From positions 62,001 through 126,000 of the forward strand of contig JADFUC010000432.1 in assembly GCA_019722365.1 (NCBI GenBank): DNA of 64,000 nucleotides, in the 5' to 3' direction. The stretch comes from Lithospermum erythrorhizon. Taxonomy: Eukaryota; Streptophyta; Magnoliopsida; Boraginales; Boraginaceae. Below, piece after piece: positions 12,380-25,439 of this stretch. Position numbers and translations under genes: made by a program. The stretch's first letter is position 1. Each line of letters starts with the position of its first letter. The notes under the pieces were generated by a model that worked only from the letters and a program-made list of their open reading frames with translations, ran no database searches and was not told where the DNA came from.

Positions 12380-15300
12380 AATGATCATTAAACGTAAGTA
12401 TAATAAAGAGTATTGCATAATAATAAAAAAAGGATATCGAGCCAAATTAAATTACGTGAAATAATAAACTTTACCCTAAAATTGCTTAAATCGCTGGTCT
12501 CCTAAAAATTTGATTTTGACTATTATATCCTTACTACTTTTATATAAATATTACTATGAATCTCTCTTTTATAATAAAAACATGTATATTTTCTATTTAA
12601 ATACATACACTCAATTAAATTAGTAACAAATTGAATAAATCATTATTTGAAGCACATTATTCCTAAATTTGTTAAAAATACTAAATTATTCCTTAAAACT
12701 TATCACCTTAGTTTTCATAAAGAATCGATACATGACATTAGCTTCTTTAAAACTAAAGTTAACTTCTAATGACAAGAATTTAAAAAACTAAATTATACAT
12801 TATATTAAGAATATTATTCTATTCGTCCAAAGTATACACGGCATCATGAGAATCAAATGATATTTTGTGAAATATACTAAGAGTATCAAATAAGTTGCTC
12901 ATCTCTGCTCCAGCAATTATATCAATTTTTCTTCTCGTGGGAGCGTGTCACTTTGAATTGATTCTTTTCATCGCCTGCCATTCTATTTTCATGAGAAAGC
13001 ATGTAAGCATTAATGTCATATTTAATACGAAATTTACGAAAAGTTTGTCAATATGGGGTTTTAAGAAACGGTGAAAAATTGTTCAATATATTTTTCATGT
13101 TTGTTGGGGGATATTCAACCGCCGTAAGTTTTGGTTGTGAATCATTGTTAGAAATCTTGATTAGAGTATAATTGAAAAGGTTTCCTTTATTATACAAAAA
13201 TATCTAATTGAAAGAACAGATAGTACTGCAGAATGGTAAATTAATATTTAACAAATTGATCGTTACACGCCATTTCATCATTATTGTGTTTAGCTCTGAT
13301 GATTATTTATTAATTTCAAAACCACCACTCACATACAATAAGAACAAAACGTTATATTAATACTCCGAAATAACACCGACTTTCTAATAAGACCTTATAT
13401 ATTATTTAATGGTTTAGTTAATATTTTGCATACTTGCCTTTTGAATTATTATTATGATCTAATTTCTATGTTTTTTTTAAAAGAAATCAATTTTGTTGTT
13501 TTTATTTCATTATCTAATTTAGTTGTTAATTATGACTTTAACTAAATCAAAGATGAATTTTGTAGCTTTATATAGTAATTTTTGAAATTAGGGGTTAGAT
13601 TTTATGATTTTAATATTAATATTTTACTTAAATTAATGTCAGAATTATTTAATCTTAAGTTTAGCTGGTTATTGCTTATTTAAGACAGCTAATCATAAAT
13701 ATTCATCCATCATTTTATAATATTCTTTTTATTTAATACAAATAATGAATTAAAATTACAATATCATAACACATATGAAGCTAAAATGATTAATATACCA
13801 CCATGTAAAAAAATAACTCTCTTTGTTTTATTCTTTGCTCAGTAGTTTCTGGCCTAAAGTACGAATCAAATATTACTAAGTCAATACCTTGGTTAATATT
13901 TTTGTACACAAGTATATAGTATAGATTTTGCATGTCTTTGAATTCAAGCTTGCCTCTGTCCCTGAGGTTATTTCGGTAAATTTGCACAAACGATTTGCGA
14001 TTTTGAGTCGAATAATTTGTGTGCTTTAAGTATTCTTTATGAGCCATTATGTTGGCTTTTATTTAACTTATTATGAATTTGGTATCCAATTCAATATTTA
14101 TCAATCAAATTGTGAATCATAATGGACCTGATCATAAATTGATCGTTTAATCCTAATTGCTAGATTTAAGATTAGCTGAAACGTGCATTCATATTTCCAC
14201 ACAGACTGTACCCATAAAATTGGAACTACATTACAAAATCAATTGCATATTCTCAAGTTGTTGACATCTTCCAAACTCATTCAAAAATGTTTTTAACATT
14301 TGATCTCGTGATTGTCAACTTAATGAAAACAAAAAAAATCTGAGCTGGTTTGCATTTGAAAAAGCATAGAAAATTTAGTTAATTTGAACCAGATTAAAGT
14401 TAAATTGTCCCTAACATTAATCATACTTTGAAGAATTTTAGTCAAGCCCATTTAAGTATTATTATAATATTCATTTAGTTTCAGTCAGTCTTTGAATGTA
14501 TATGGAGGACCAATGAGCCAAAAGTCATAACGGCTCTTTTAACAATTTTCCTGGAATATTTTTATTATTTTTGTCATTATTTAAACTATTATGCCCTGCC
14601 CAAATTGGAGCCAGTTCAACGATGTTAATTTTATTTCAAACAAAACAAAGAAATGAGCCATGTGCCTTATTCAATTAAAACCTTAAACCAGTTAAAAAAC
14701 TCAACAACAACTGACAGTTAACCTCTGTTAAAGGAATTTGAGCTCACATATCATAACTACAATTATTTATCAATTATAGAAATACTCCCTCAGCTATACC
14801 ATATAGTATATAAAATATTATGCATCCTCCACATGAAAGACTATATCCTAACATAAAACTTAACCATATTTATGTATCCATTATTAGTTCAATTTGCTAG
14901 AAATGAAATTACAATCTCTTTCAAATCAAGATGGCACAAGTGTTTGGTTGATTAGTCTCTGCATGTGGGTTCCAGAAGAATTCCTAAGCCATTAAAGATG
15001 CCATCTGACAAATTCCTTTGTATGAACTTCATTGAACTTCCAAACTAAAAGGCAAGCCCATTCCTTCCTTGCTGGTTTACTTGACTTACTGACATATTCC
15101 AAACTCATTCAGTGAGTAATTCCTCTCCTAAAGACTTTCCGGCATAGAATCACAGCCAGTAGTCTCTTTACCCAAAATTTCATTGACTAAGATATAATAG
15201 ATTGCTACGAACTCAAAATATTAATGTCATATGAGCATTAATCTCGAATCGGTAAAGTCTCAAGATCTACAATAATTTAATGAATATTTTAAACATGGAA

Positions 15301-18300
15301 GTTAATAGTGATTTAAATCAATAAATCTGTTCTCAATAAATATGTAAATAATAAACATTGAAGATAACTAGCCACGGCTTATTTGAATTTATTTAAATTT
15401 GTAAAATCATGTTAATGTTTATTCAATGCTTTTATTGAATTTAATTTTTATTATTTCATTAAGTACTCTTCCCTCCCTCTTTATCAGTTTGCCTTAATAC
15501 CTTAGATCATTTTGATAATTATCTGTAAGTCCTGAGACTCCAAATAACTTTTTATTGTGAACTGAGTAAGCCGCCTTTAAGCCCTCATTTTTGCTTACTG
15601 CTTGGCCCTTCAGTTGTAAAAAAGCCTTCCAATTCCTAACCTTGGACACTTGACTAATAAAACTGAGTGTTTATACCCACCTACATTTATTTAGATTTAA
15701 GAAATAATTATATATCCCTTCATTCAATGCCCACTGTGAAGTCCGACTATAGACAATACCAAACAGTGCTAAAACTTGCAAAATGACTGATTAAATTAAA
15801 TTTATCAACACTGACTATTGGAGGGGCCAAAGAGTCCTCACCCCATTTTTTAATACTATTTCGATGTGTCTTTAACACCCATGCTGTTACTATTGGCACT
15901 TCCATATAAATTATATAAAATGCTACTAATAAGTCATAATTTGTTAATACGCTTCATTAAGACATCAATGAATGTCGTGAAAGACGCCATTGATGTTGAT
16001 TCTTCTTAATGACATAAAAAGTATACCTCATCTATCAATCTATCGGCATTTTATCCAAAAGATTCTAAAAAGATACGGTAATATATTATTAAAGATGAAT
16101 TATTACACATTATATTAGCTTAACCAAAGCTAAGATATTACCATAAAGATTTTACATCGTACTCATAAATACGTAAACTCGTTTACTCATATTTAATGTC
16201 ATTTAGTCATAATTTCATATTTTAGATTTCAGCCCTCATAGCCATACGGTACCTTAAGATTCTCGGGTCTTGAAATTTTATTTTTCACAAGGCCATGTAG
16301 AAGCTTCCACCATAACAAAGTCACCCCTCGAAAATTCAAGTATTTTTTTAGTATTTGTTTTTTTTTTTTCTTTTGCTGTTTTAATTATTCATATCTTATT
16401 TTTTGCTATTTAGATGTTTCGGACATTCACATTTTTATTTTATTTTCTTACGATCATGGTTTCACAAATCACTTCCTAAAAAGGTGAAATATGTCATGAA
16501 ATATAAAAACTATCGTTCTGTATATATATAGTTATAATAGTTTTGAAATTTTAATTTATGGACATAATGTGTTCTTAAAGAATGAAGCAATACAACGCCA
16601 AATCATACATTTAAGCCAGATGATCAAGCACCTAATTTATCACATGGCAAAACATACTGGCAGACGGACATATTTGCTGGGGATGTAACGTTATTGTGAT
16701 CCTGGCCCTTTATTGTAAACAAAGTTTGTATCTATAAATAAATTTTATCAACATGCTAAATCGATAAGTTATCATTAAGGTTATCGTTGAAGTCGATTGA
16801 CATCAGATTGATCAAAGCCAAGCCAAAACCATTCTTAAGAGTGGGCGTGATTCCAACCTCAAACATTTACCGCTTCTTTACCTGCTTTAAATTAATCAAT
16901 TGTGCTCATCATAGCTATCATATATTTGAAATCGAATTAGGGTTTTAGATAATCAAAATGATTTTCGATTGCTTTAATAATTGAAATCACATAATTGTGA
17001 CCGTTTATGACCAAAAACAACAATACAAAGAGTATTTAATTAGTTTTAGTGGCTATATCGGTTTTTTTACTCCTATTTACATTGGTTACAAGGGTTTCAA
17101 ATTGGGAATACTCTCATAATTTGCTCAATTTGACCCCAAGTACATGTGTGTTGCCTACATGCCATTTACCACATTCATTTGCTGAATAAAAAGACAATGA
17201 ATATCTCTGCTGGCAATATCTCCGTCACATCTCCTACTATCAACTGATATAGCTTCCTACATGACCAACCCAGAAAATAATAGTCAATTTTTGATAATTT
17301 AATCTCTTTCATATCAAGATTACCATTCTATCCTGAAGAGACTTATTTATATTTTTTACTTTCTCTCATGATGTTATTCTTATATTTTGGTGTCTTGGTT
17401 CTGTGTCAGTTTTTACCCAATGTTTTGGATGTTTCTGCCTTTGGGTGTTATTCCCTCCATACGTTTTATGAGCGGAAATTTCACATCTGTGGTAGATTTC
17501 GCCCAGAGCTTTGGCTATCAGAGCAGGTTTTGGCCCAGCTGAAAAATTAGAGAAACTGGTGGAAAATGAACATTATAGTTAACATATATTTCAGATTAAT
17601 TATGTAGTGGATTATCAAACGTCAAATATGTTAGTAGCTTATGCCTTATAGGATATGCAAGAGTGATAATTAAATGTATTTATATCCATTTTGATTTAAT
17701 TAAAATATATGAGCATAATATCTGTATTTAATAGATAGTGCAAATCAAATTTAGTTCATAATAATTTGAACAAATACTTTTGTACTTTGCATATAAAATA
17801 AAGCATTTATGATCTGCATTATCATTTAGTTTGAGATATATCTGCAATACATTACCATTTATACAAAGTATTTATTTAACATATATCAAAACTCAGTAAA
17901 TTCTTCCTTTATATACAACTTCAATGAAAATTTTTCGCAATTCAGAAATGGGCCGCCATTGATTACTTGGAAAAAACTGAACCAAGTCCTGCCATTTTTC
18001 TAGAACTTATCCTATCCTGATAGACTAAAAATTACCCATATAATTCCTGCTATTAATAAAAACAATTTTTTTAAATTTTTAATTCTAAAAGCTAAAGTCC
18101 AACCCTAATTCCCAATTCCCTACATTAGTATTTCTACATTTGAACTTATTATTATTCATGCTTTTAGACATTTGTTTTGAACTTTGCCACATTATTTTGA
18201 ACTTTGGAGTTTATTATTATTATTATTGGAATATCGAGGCTAACTCCAAAAAACAAACAAGAAAGTTCTAAAATATAAAAAAAAAATTCGCCTAAAATCG

Positions 18301-18700
18301 CCCAATAAATAAAATTAAACTGTCCGAATCGATTTTTGATAACCGATCGGATTTTTGCATCCGCCATTTTCTCGCCTCAAACTGGCATCCTCATTAAAGA
18401 ATTGGAAGAATAAAGCAAAATATTAAATGAAACAATCTCTTTAATAAAAATATATAATTTCTATGTAAAAATCATTTCTTTTTTTCAAATGCTTAAACTT
18501 TAATTATTCAATAAGATGCATTCTATAAAGAAATTCTGATATTAACGTTGAGAAGTTGCAAAACTGGTGACAAGTGAAACACTAAAACAACCCTATGTTA
18601 CAGGTTCAATAAGAAAAAATTTATATAGCGCACTGAACCTCGTAACCTAACGCCTGTCAACAGCACTACTATTATTACGCAGCTATCCTGAACTCATCAT
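12380..18700. other. long AT-rich intergenic region
   Basis: Very AT-rich DNA with no open frame that reads as a conserved protein on either strand, including the two longest candidates near 13,790-14,047 (-) and 17,368-17,550 (+). A tactccctc word near 14,786 could be one end of a Stowaway-like MITE, without a visible partner. Confidence 0.5.
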
Positions 18701-18791
18701 CTCACACTCCAACCCCCCACCTATACCTCCACCAAAACCTTTCAACTCCCCACTTACCCCCCCACCACCACCCCCCCTTCTTCACCCAAAA

Positions 18792-21609
18792 ATGTCTACC
18801 GTTTCAGCATCAGAAGCTTTTGAGGGTCCAGTTTTGAGCTTAATCAGCAAACGTCTCAGAGCCCTACAAAAAAAGCTCAATAGGATCCTTCAAATGGAGG
18901 ACTCAGTTTCCAAAGGCAAAACCCTAAACAAAGAGCAAGAAGAAACCCTAAGAACCAAACAATCTGTTCTTGGTGCTATTGAAGAGCTCAAGAAAACTGC
19001 TGTTTCCTTTCTTTTAGCCATTTCTGAAGAACTTCGAGCAAAAACCAATCTGATGATGCTCGTGATGAAAAACAAGGATGAAAATGATGGTAAAAATTTG
19101 GATTTTGGTGATGCCCAGATGAGGGAAATTGAAAAAGATTTGGGGGATGCAAAAAAATTGAATCTTGATGATACCCAGATGAAAAAAATGGAAAAAATTG
19201 ATGGGGATGTTGAAAAATTGAATCTTGATGATACCCAGATGAGGGAAATTGAAAAGTATGAAGGAGATGGTGAAAAATTGAATTTTGATGTACCCATATG
19301 AGTGGAATCAGTCAGATGAGGGGTTAGTGAGTATGTAGGAAATGGGGCTTGTTTATGCAGAGGCTGCCTCCCTGAGGATTTGCTGTTGAAGTTGTTGTAT
19401 TTTGGGAGTATGTTTGATGTGAGTGTGAAGTCTCAGAATGATTTTGTTGCTACTATGTATAGGAAGATTCATGAGAGAGGGTGTTGTTTGACTTATGACT
19501 ATGTGACTGATGATGATGCTTCTGGTGATTTGCTTGGGGAGAAGGATTTGGACTTGATTTCGATGCTCGGGGAGTTGGTGATTTCGAGGCCCGCGATCAC
19601 TGAGCTTTGTTCGCTAAGGATGTGCAGCGCAGAGGTATAGAGCATGCTAAGTTGATTGGGTTAACTCCTGACCAGCCTCTTTGCACTCCAAGAGTCCAAA
19701 CATCACTTGTATGTGCATAATATTTGTTGGGTATCCATTTGGTAGATCAATGTGCTAATGTTTTATAAAGTTCATTTGTTAGTTTTCCATTTTCGCTATG
19801 CATTTGTTAATGCTTATGGGTTCTCTTTATTGTTGGTATTGTACTTAAATAATATGTAGCTATTAGTTTTCAAACAATGAAAAGCTGTTAATTCTTATAT
19901 CAGATGCAGAAAGTATGTCTAAGTATGCATTAATTCCTGTCGGTTTTGTCAAAATGAATTAATCTTCACATATTCCTGCAAAGGTTTTCTACTTAGTGTC
20001 AGATGTTTTCTTTGGTTCCTGGGCAGATAATGGTATTATGACAATTACAATTGCAGTTTGAATAGTTTGAGCTCAAATTTGGTATGGAGTAGTGATGTGT
20101 GATCAATCGTTTATGACTCATTGGCTTCTGTACAAGTTAAATGTTCAGGTAGAGATGCCTATTTGAGAGGAAAGCTGAACAAAATAATGGCTTCGGACAT
20201 TTTGGTATAACAACAATTCAGAATTGAAAACAGTTGAAATGGTAGCCGCTGCAGAGAATTACCAATCATTTCATGTTCCTGTCAATGGGCCTGTGGCTGG
20301 CAATGTCTCTGTAGAAGTTGAAGAACCAACTGTGCAACACTCCATCACAAGGCAGAACCACCTTGCCCTCGGATAGTTTAGTTATGTTGATTGACTATTT
20401 AGTCTCATAGATTGCATAAGTATTTATATATCTACTAATCTAGGAATATATATCACATTTACTCATGTAATGTTTTTTTTTTTCTTTTGGCTGTTTGTTG
20501 ACATATATGCCCTGAATATTTAATCTGTGATTCAGGAATCTATCTTTGTCTTAAATTTTTGAGTAGTTTCTCTCAGTAATACTTTCAGACTTATGGTCAC
20601 ATAAGTCATAGAGTTGATCCAGGTGATTCCTCTGAAAATTATGGATATGCTTTGTATTTGTATTTATAACTGCCAAGGAAAAAATGTCGGCTCTATTAGA
20701 AATATTTGAATCTTAACTTGGTTGGTTAAAAACATTACAATGTTGCCTCTCTATGAGGAGGAGTTTCACTGAGGTAGTCTATAAGTGATATTACTGCTGT
20801 TTGAAAGTTCCGTATTGGGGTAATAAGCCTATCTCTGACAGTCAAGTCCTCTGCTAGCAACAGAAACGGACACTGGAAACAGTGTTCACTAATTATAAGG
20901 GTCGACGCTTATATAACGATTCCATATAATTTACTAAAATAGTGTTCATTGAATTTTACTATTTCCAAAAGCAGTTATGAACAAATCTATAGTATTTTCA
21001 GAAAACCATTATAGTGTCATTTCTTTCTTCTGAAGTTTTAATTGTACTGGCTGATTGGTACTTCCTATGCGTTTGCATGGTCACTTCCATATCCACACCA
21101 TGACCTTATTCATTGCCTTCAGGAACAAGGGTTTGAAAATCTCCATGAGCATCAAGTTTATGTCGATCAATCAAGTTTTGAGGACCAAGTTCACCAGGTA
21201 TCCAGCTTAGTAACATCTTTCTTGTAGACTGTAGTATATACATACACCAACTGTATATAATGATCTGTCTGTTCTACAGGATGCTTCCGTGGTAGAAAAC
21301 TCAACTGAATTCTCGGTTGAAAATAATTCAGATGGGCCACATACAGACGAACAAAGCCAGGCCTATGTTGAGTCGAAAGAACAGCAGAATGGTACTCAAA
21401 GGTACAATAATTACAGATCTGGCCGTGGTGGTGGTGGTCGCAGGAGAAACTCTAATGGCTATGGTGGAAGAGGCAGTGGTAGAGGGAATGGCAGAGGTGG
21501 CTACGAGAATGGTTACGGGCAAGCTGGCAACTATAACTCGAGAAACAATTATAACTACAGGGGCAGGGGTGGACGTGGTGGAACTGGTGGGTACTATAAC
21601 CAGGCCTAA
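18792..21609 (+). pseudogene. caprin-like RNA-binding protein gene, frameshifted
   Basis: Caprin-family proteins are cytoplasmic RNA-binding proteins with an N-terminal coiled coil and a C-terminal RGG-rich tail. Exon 1 opens with MSTVSASEAFEGPVLSLISK and the family's helical stretch ISKRLRALQKKLNRI..NKEQEETL..K. It is followed by three 20-residue repeats (NLDDTQM...DGDVEKL), then in-frame stops at 19,299 and 19,314. The next conserved block (LLKLLYFGSMFDV..CCLTYDYVTDD..LLGEKDLDLIS, 19,380-19,600) is open but needs a frame change on both sides, near 19,375 and 19,610. KLNKIMAS (20,175) and a Val-rich segment (20,235-20,370) need another. The last exons, 21,123-21,197 and 21,281-21,609, are clean, with a (R)GG-rich tail ending YYNQA. 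It could be a dead copy, or a live gene with assembly errors. Confidence 0.65.
19090..19285 (+). repeat. 60-base coding repeat in the caprin-like gene
   Basis: Three tandem, imperfect 60-base units encode about 20 residues each with the core DDTQM(R/K)(E/K)(I/M)EK and GD(V/G/A)(E/K)KL. All keep the same frame. The repeat ends close to the first in-frame stop, so contraction or expansion of this array may be linked to the frame loss. Confidence 0.75.
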
Positions 21610-23165
21610 GATGGCTGCCAGTGAATGACCTGTGACTTCTTTTAGGCTTATATGGGTCTAGCAGTATTATTGCCAAGTAGAATATGCTTTCTTTTGCTTG
21701 CATCAACCAGCATGGCTCATAAGGTTCGTTATATTATACCTCCAGGACATGTTGAAGTTTTACTAACACTGTATATCTTTTATGGGAAACTTGTTATAAT
21801 CTACAGCACTTAAGTTAAATTCAGTTATGTAGTGCATAATTTAGTTAATTTTTACACCATTTTTATTTCATTCTGTGGGTGATGTTCCATTCCAGCTAAT
21901 AAAAAAAGGGAAAAACATTCCGATTCTCCAGCTGGGACTCATACACATTACTATCACTATCTGAGAACTGTGAACTGAGTTATCAGAATATCATGATCTA
22001 AGAATGAAGTCGCTGCTACTTTGAACTACTTGTCATACCAAAACTACTCATGTTTCTTCTTTATAAGAAAAAGGAGGGGTGGTCCTAATTTTCATTGGCT
22101 GACCTTCCATTCTTGATGTATCAAAGGTATCTGAGTTTTTCTTTTTTGTTTCTTTTCTCGTTTTTCGGCAAAAACAGCAAATTCAAGGAGGGGTCAGAAT
22201 CAAAGAAGTTGTTGTGTTTAAGTTGATTAGCAGCCAAAAGATATCACACGGTTGTAGTGTAATGAGAATCATACTAGTTGCAGACAGCTTAGTTTGGATC
22301 ATACTTTAGGACCACTATATATGAACAGACTTTAAGATGCATAAATTCTGAATGATTTTGTGATGAATTTACTTTGGGAAATATTGTATGAACAGAAAGA
22401 TTTTGATGTTTTGATGTTCTTTTAAGACCAATCATTATAGTTGTTCTAGAAATGCATCTTATCACACCAGAGGATACCTTGTTTTGCTCACATTCCACTC
22501 TAATATCAAAAACAATTTGTTAACTATTATGGCTAGTGCTTGTTCCATCAATATATGCAGGATAGATAGAATCATTGTCGTTTCTTCATCAAATCAGGGG
22601 TAGCTCTCATTGGTGTGTAGAAGGCTCAAAATTTGACGGCTTATAAAAATCCATGAGGTTGTACCAAAAACCAATTGGGAAAAAGGAGAATAACCAATAA
22701 CCATATCAACCGTCTCATATGTTTTGACATATTTCATGTGAGAAGGACATTCCTTAGATAATGGCGTGTCTTAGTATCGCATGACAGGTTTTTACGTATG
22801 AGATTGTCTGAGAGGTAAAAGACTCGTATCTGTATTGATTCTCCTTAAGGTGTATGCACATGGAAACCTACCTGATATGCCCAAGAGAATGGTTATATTT
22901 TCATCTCCACTAGTAATGAAATGTAATGTTATTCATTTTCTATATCAGGAACAGTTGAGCAGCTTAGTGATTAAGAGATTTAGGAGATCAGAAAATAATA
23001 AGCAAGATAACAATTGCACTAAATTCTTGATGGAATGAGAAAGTGGAAGAGACCTGAAGCATCTAACTATTCATTAAAATATGAGTGGTGGTCCATGAAA
23101 GTTCACCATAAATACATATTCTGCCTCCATTTACTCAGCACTAAGAAGCAAGAACTCCATCAGCA
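21610..23165. other. intergenic: 3' flank of the caprin-like gene
   Basis: Contains the likely 3' UTR of the caprin-like gene and then AT-rich DNA with no conserved coding words. Nothing else recognised. Confidence 0.5.
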
Positions 23166-23170
23166 ATCAT

Positions 23171-23180
23171 TATAAAAGGC
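23171..23180 (+). promoter_or_regulatory. putative TATA box of the thioredoxin gene
   Basis: TATAAAAGGC lies 53 bases before the first ATG (23,224) and 107 before the second in-frame candidate (23,278), a good fit for a plant core promoter. Confidence 0.5.
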
Positions 23181-23223
23181 AGGCCTCCCCTTAAACTCTT
23201 CATTGCAAAACGAAGCAAGAAAT

Positions 23224-24101
23224 ATGTATCGAAAACCACAACCATCAGTCATCAGTTGGCCAATGCATACATTGAAGATGGGGTATGATAACTCAACTAC
23301 GCGCAATGATTATGCATCTCCCGAAAGGTCTGAGGTTATTGTTTTCCATTCTCCATCTAAGTGGAGAATCCATTTCGAAGCCTCAAAAGCGACTAGCAAA
23401 CTGGTTAGCATATAAAACTTGTTGCTGTTATCCTTTATATTATGATGACTGTTTTGCAATTATAATGTTAGCTTACATGATCTCCTTTATTGTGTTGAAG
23501 ATGGTTATCTACTTCACAGCAATATGGTGTGGACCGTGTAAATTCATGGAGCCTGCAGTTCATGACCTTGCTGATCATTTCCCAGATGTGGAATTCATCC
23601 AAATTGATGTGGATGAGTTGATGGTATAAACTCTTCATCATATTCAAGAATTTAGCAATGCACAAAATTATGTTCATGCTTCGGGGACTCGGGGTTGAGG
23701 GTTCGGTTAAGAGTTGAACCACCAGTGGATTCTATGCAGAGTCTTCCTTGGTATTTATACATAGTCTAGGGCGGAACTGATAGGGCAGTTACGCCTAGAT
23801 TTTGAAAATTGTCTATATATTTACAGATTTTTATAGTATGACGAATCTTAGCTAATGTTTAGTAGGCCAAGTCTTACATTTGATTGTAATACAGAATTAC
23901 AGACTTAATTTCTCTGTTTCTTGTTTTGACCTTATCGCGATATGATAACTGTGTGTTTGATGCAAACAGAATGTGGCTGAGGAGTTTGGCGTGCGAACAA
24001 TGCCAACATTTTTACTGTTAAAGAAGGGTGTTGCAGTTGACAAGATTGTGGGAACTAAAAAGGAAGACCTTCAAATCAAGATTGAGAAACACATAGCCTG
24101 A
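23224..24101 (+). CDS. h-type thioredoxin (subgroup II-like)
   Basis: A small dithiol-disulfide oxidoreductase. Three exons are inferred: 23,224-23,403, 23,501-23,623 and 23,970-24,101, all with GT-AG borders and phase 0. The product is 144 residues from the first ATG, or 126 from the in-frame ATG at 23,278. The second start gives MGYDNS, an M-G-x-x-x-S N-myristoylation-type start as found in subgroup II h-thioredoxins (h2/h9), which makes it attractive. Visible hallmarks are SKWRIHFE, the active site WCGPC, the DVDEL strand, the cis-Pro loop TMPTF and the final [14 protein letters not shown]. Odd point: the strand before the active site reads [12 protein letters not shown], with Tyr where most thioredoxins carry the buried Asp that assists catalysis. 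Membership of the thioredoxin family is certain; the exact subgroup is inferred. Confidence 0.88.
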
Positions 24102-24780
24102 TCAAATACGTGTTTTCAAGATGCATTCAAGAAAGTTTTCGATTTTTGCCAAGTATTGGCTTGAGATCATGTCTTCTTACGACTATTCTGGATGTACAAT
24201 GCTATATCGGTAGTAATATTCCATTTTAAGACAAGAAACACATAAATGGTGAAGTTGGGAATTTGAATAAGTTAGTAGCTTCTGATTAGCTAATTGGATT
24301 TGTCATTCTTCATTAACGTAACAACTCTTAATCTATAGCACTCTCAATTTGTCTACTTAATTCAAAAAAATTGTAAGTTAATACTAATATAGCTCAATCT
24401 ACTGGATTGCTTATGTAATTCTTTGAAGCATTCACTTTCTACTTTGAGAAACTAAACCTTCTTCATGAGACTTCATCTACTGATATAAAAAGTTGATTCT
24501 TCAATTAAATAAAAGTGAATCACTAATTTAGTTTATTCTTCAATAGGAAAAACAGCATATGTCTGTTCAAGCTTCATGAGAAAATTCAAATTGGTTAAAT
24601 TGGGAATTAATTTTGTAATTTCTCAAAAAAAAAAAAGTGTTATTTATAGGAAGAGGAATGTAAATGAGTATTAAAAAAAAAAGTGAAACTTATAAGAATA
24701 ATCATGTGTTCTTAAACAAAATTGGACATGAGCAAGTAAGTAATGTGTTATATATCATTCCATGAACGAAGATATTAAAA
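24102..24780. other. intergenic between convergent thioredoxin and PMEI genes
   Basis: Shared 3' flank of two convergent genes, AT-rich with two poly-A runs near 24,625 and 24,675. No further feature recognised. Confidence 0.5.
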
Positions 24781-25362
24781 CTAATCATCATTTGAGTCAT
24801 CCTCATCCTCATGTTTTTGTTTCTTGTTCTTATGCTTCTTTGAGTGAATAAACTGATGAAATGTAACCTTAATGATGTTACAAGCTAGTTTGGCATCATC
24901 AATTATCCTCTCAACATCACTTGAATAGTCTAGTGATCCCTTTTTGCAATGTTCAATATTATGCAATGCATCCTTCACATTTTCACCTATATTGTTATAG
25001 TTTAGAGACTTCCAACTTTCCTTGGTCGATTCAAGCTTATTGATGGCATCTTTGTATTTTCGGGAACACGATGAATATTCATCATAATTATTATCTGATA
25101 TTCCATCTCCAAGAACATCAAACTTCTCTCTAGCCTCATTCAACTTTTTTAATGTCACATCTATAGCCACTTCTGTTAGATCCTTAAGACTAACATATGA
25201 AGTACGATAATCAGACGTCAATAGGTTCAAGCAATTTTGTTTTGCATTTGTCTTTGAGCATATTTTCTCTAGGCTTTTTTCATTTATTGCTATTGTGGAG
25301 GGAATAACAAATACTACAAGGACAACAAGAGAACTAAACAAGATACTATGAATGGATTTCAT
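24781..25362 (-). CDS. plant invertase/pectin methylesterase inhibitor domain protein
   Basis: A single-exon gene of 193 residues. The first 25 or so residues form a signal peptide (MKSIHSILFSSLVVLVVFVIPSTIA), so the product enters the secretory route. The mature part starts with the family's first cysteine pair, ICSKTNAKQNCLNLL, followed by a helical segment with a third cysteine (SSCSRKY) and two more (EHCKKG, LACNIIK), matching the four-helix PMEI/C-VIF fold in which paired cysteines staple helices. Family members inhibit cell-wall or vacuolar invertase or pectin methylesterase; which one cannot be told from sequence. The C-terminus is unusual, with a Lys/His-rich run followed by an Asp/Glu-rich run (residues about 173-193). 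A TATA box lies about 65 bases upstream. Confidence 0.9.
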   Translation of the reverse strand: MKSIHSILFSSLVVLVVFVIPSTIAINEKSLEKICSKTNAKQNCLNLLTSDYRTSYVSLKDLTEVAIDVTLKKLNEAREKFDVLGDGISDNNYDEYSSCSRKYKDAINKLESTKESWKSLNYNNIGENVKDALHNIEHCKKGSLDYSSDVERIIDDAKLACNIIKVTFHQFIHSKKHKNKKQKHEDEDDSNDD

Positions 25363-25423
25363 GGTGATTTGATTAGATTTTCACAAACTAAAGGAGATGA
25401 ATGACCCTCTTAACAATGTCCTC

Positions 25424-25432
25424 CTTTATATA
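25424..25432 (-). promoter_or_regulatory. putative TATA box of the PMEI gene
   Basis: On the minus strand the sequence reads TATATAAAG about 65 bases before the ATG at 25,362. Confidence 0.5.
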
Positions 25433-25439
25433 CTATAAC

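Noticed and set aside
13790..14047. 85-codon minus-strand frame beginning MAHKEYLKH
   Set aside because: No recognisable domain, AT-driven composition and no promoter or splice context; not supported as a gene.
17368..17550. 60-codon plus-strand frame with a hydrophobic start
   Set aside because: Could mimic a signal peptide, but no cysteine pattern or family match and no further exon was found.
18890..19297. 135-codon open frame on the minus strand over the caprin-like repeat
   Set aside because: It mirrors the repeated plus-strand coding array; repeats often leave the opposite strand open.
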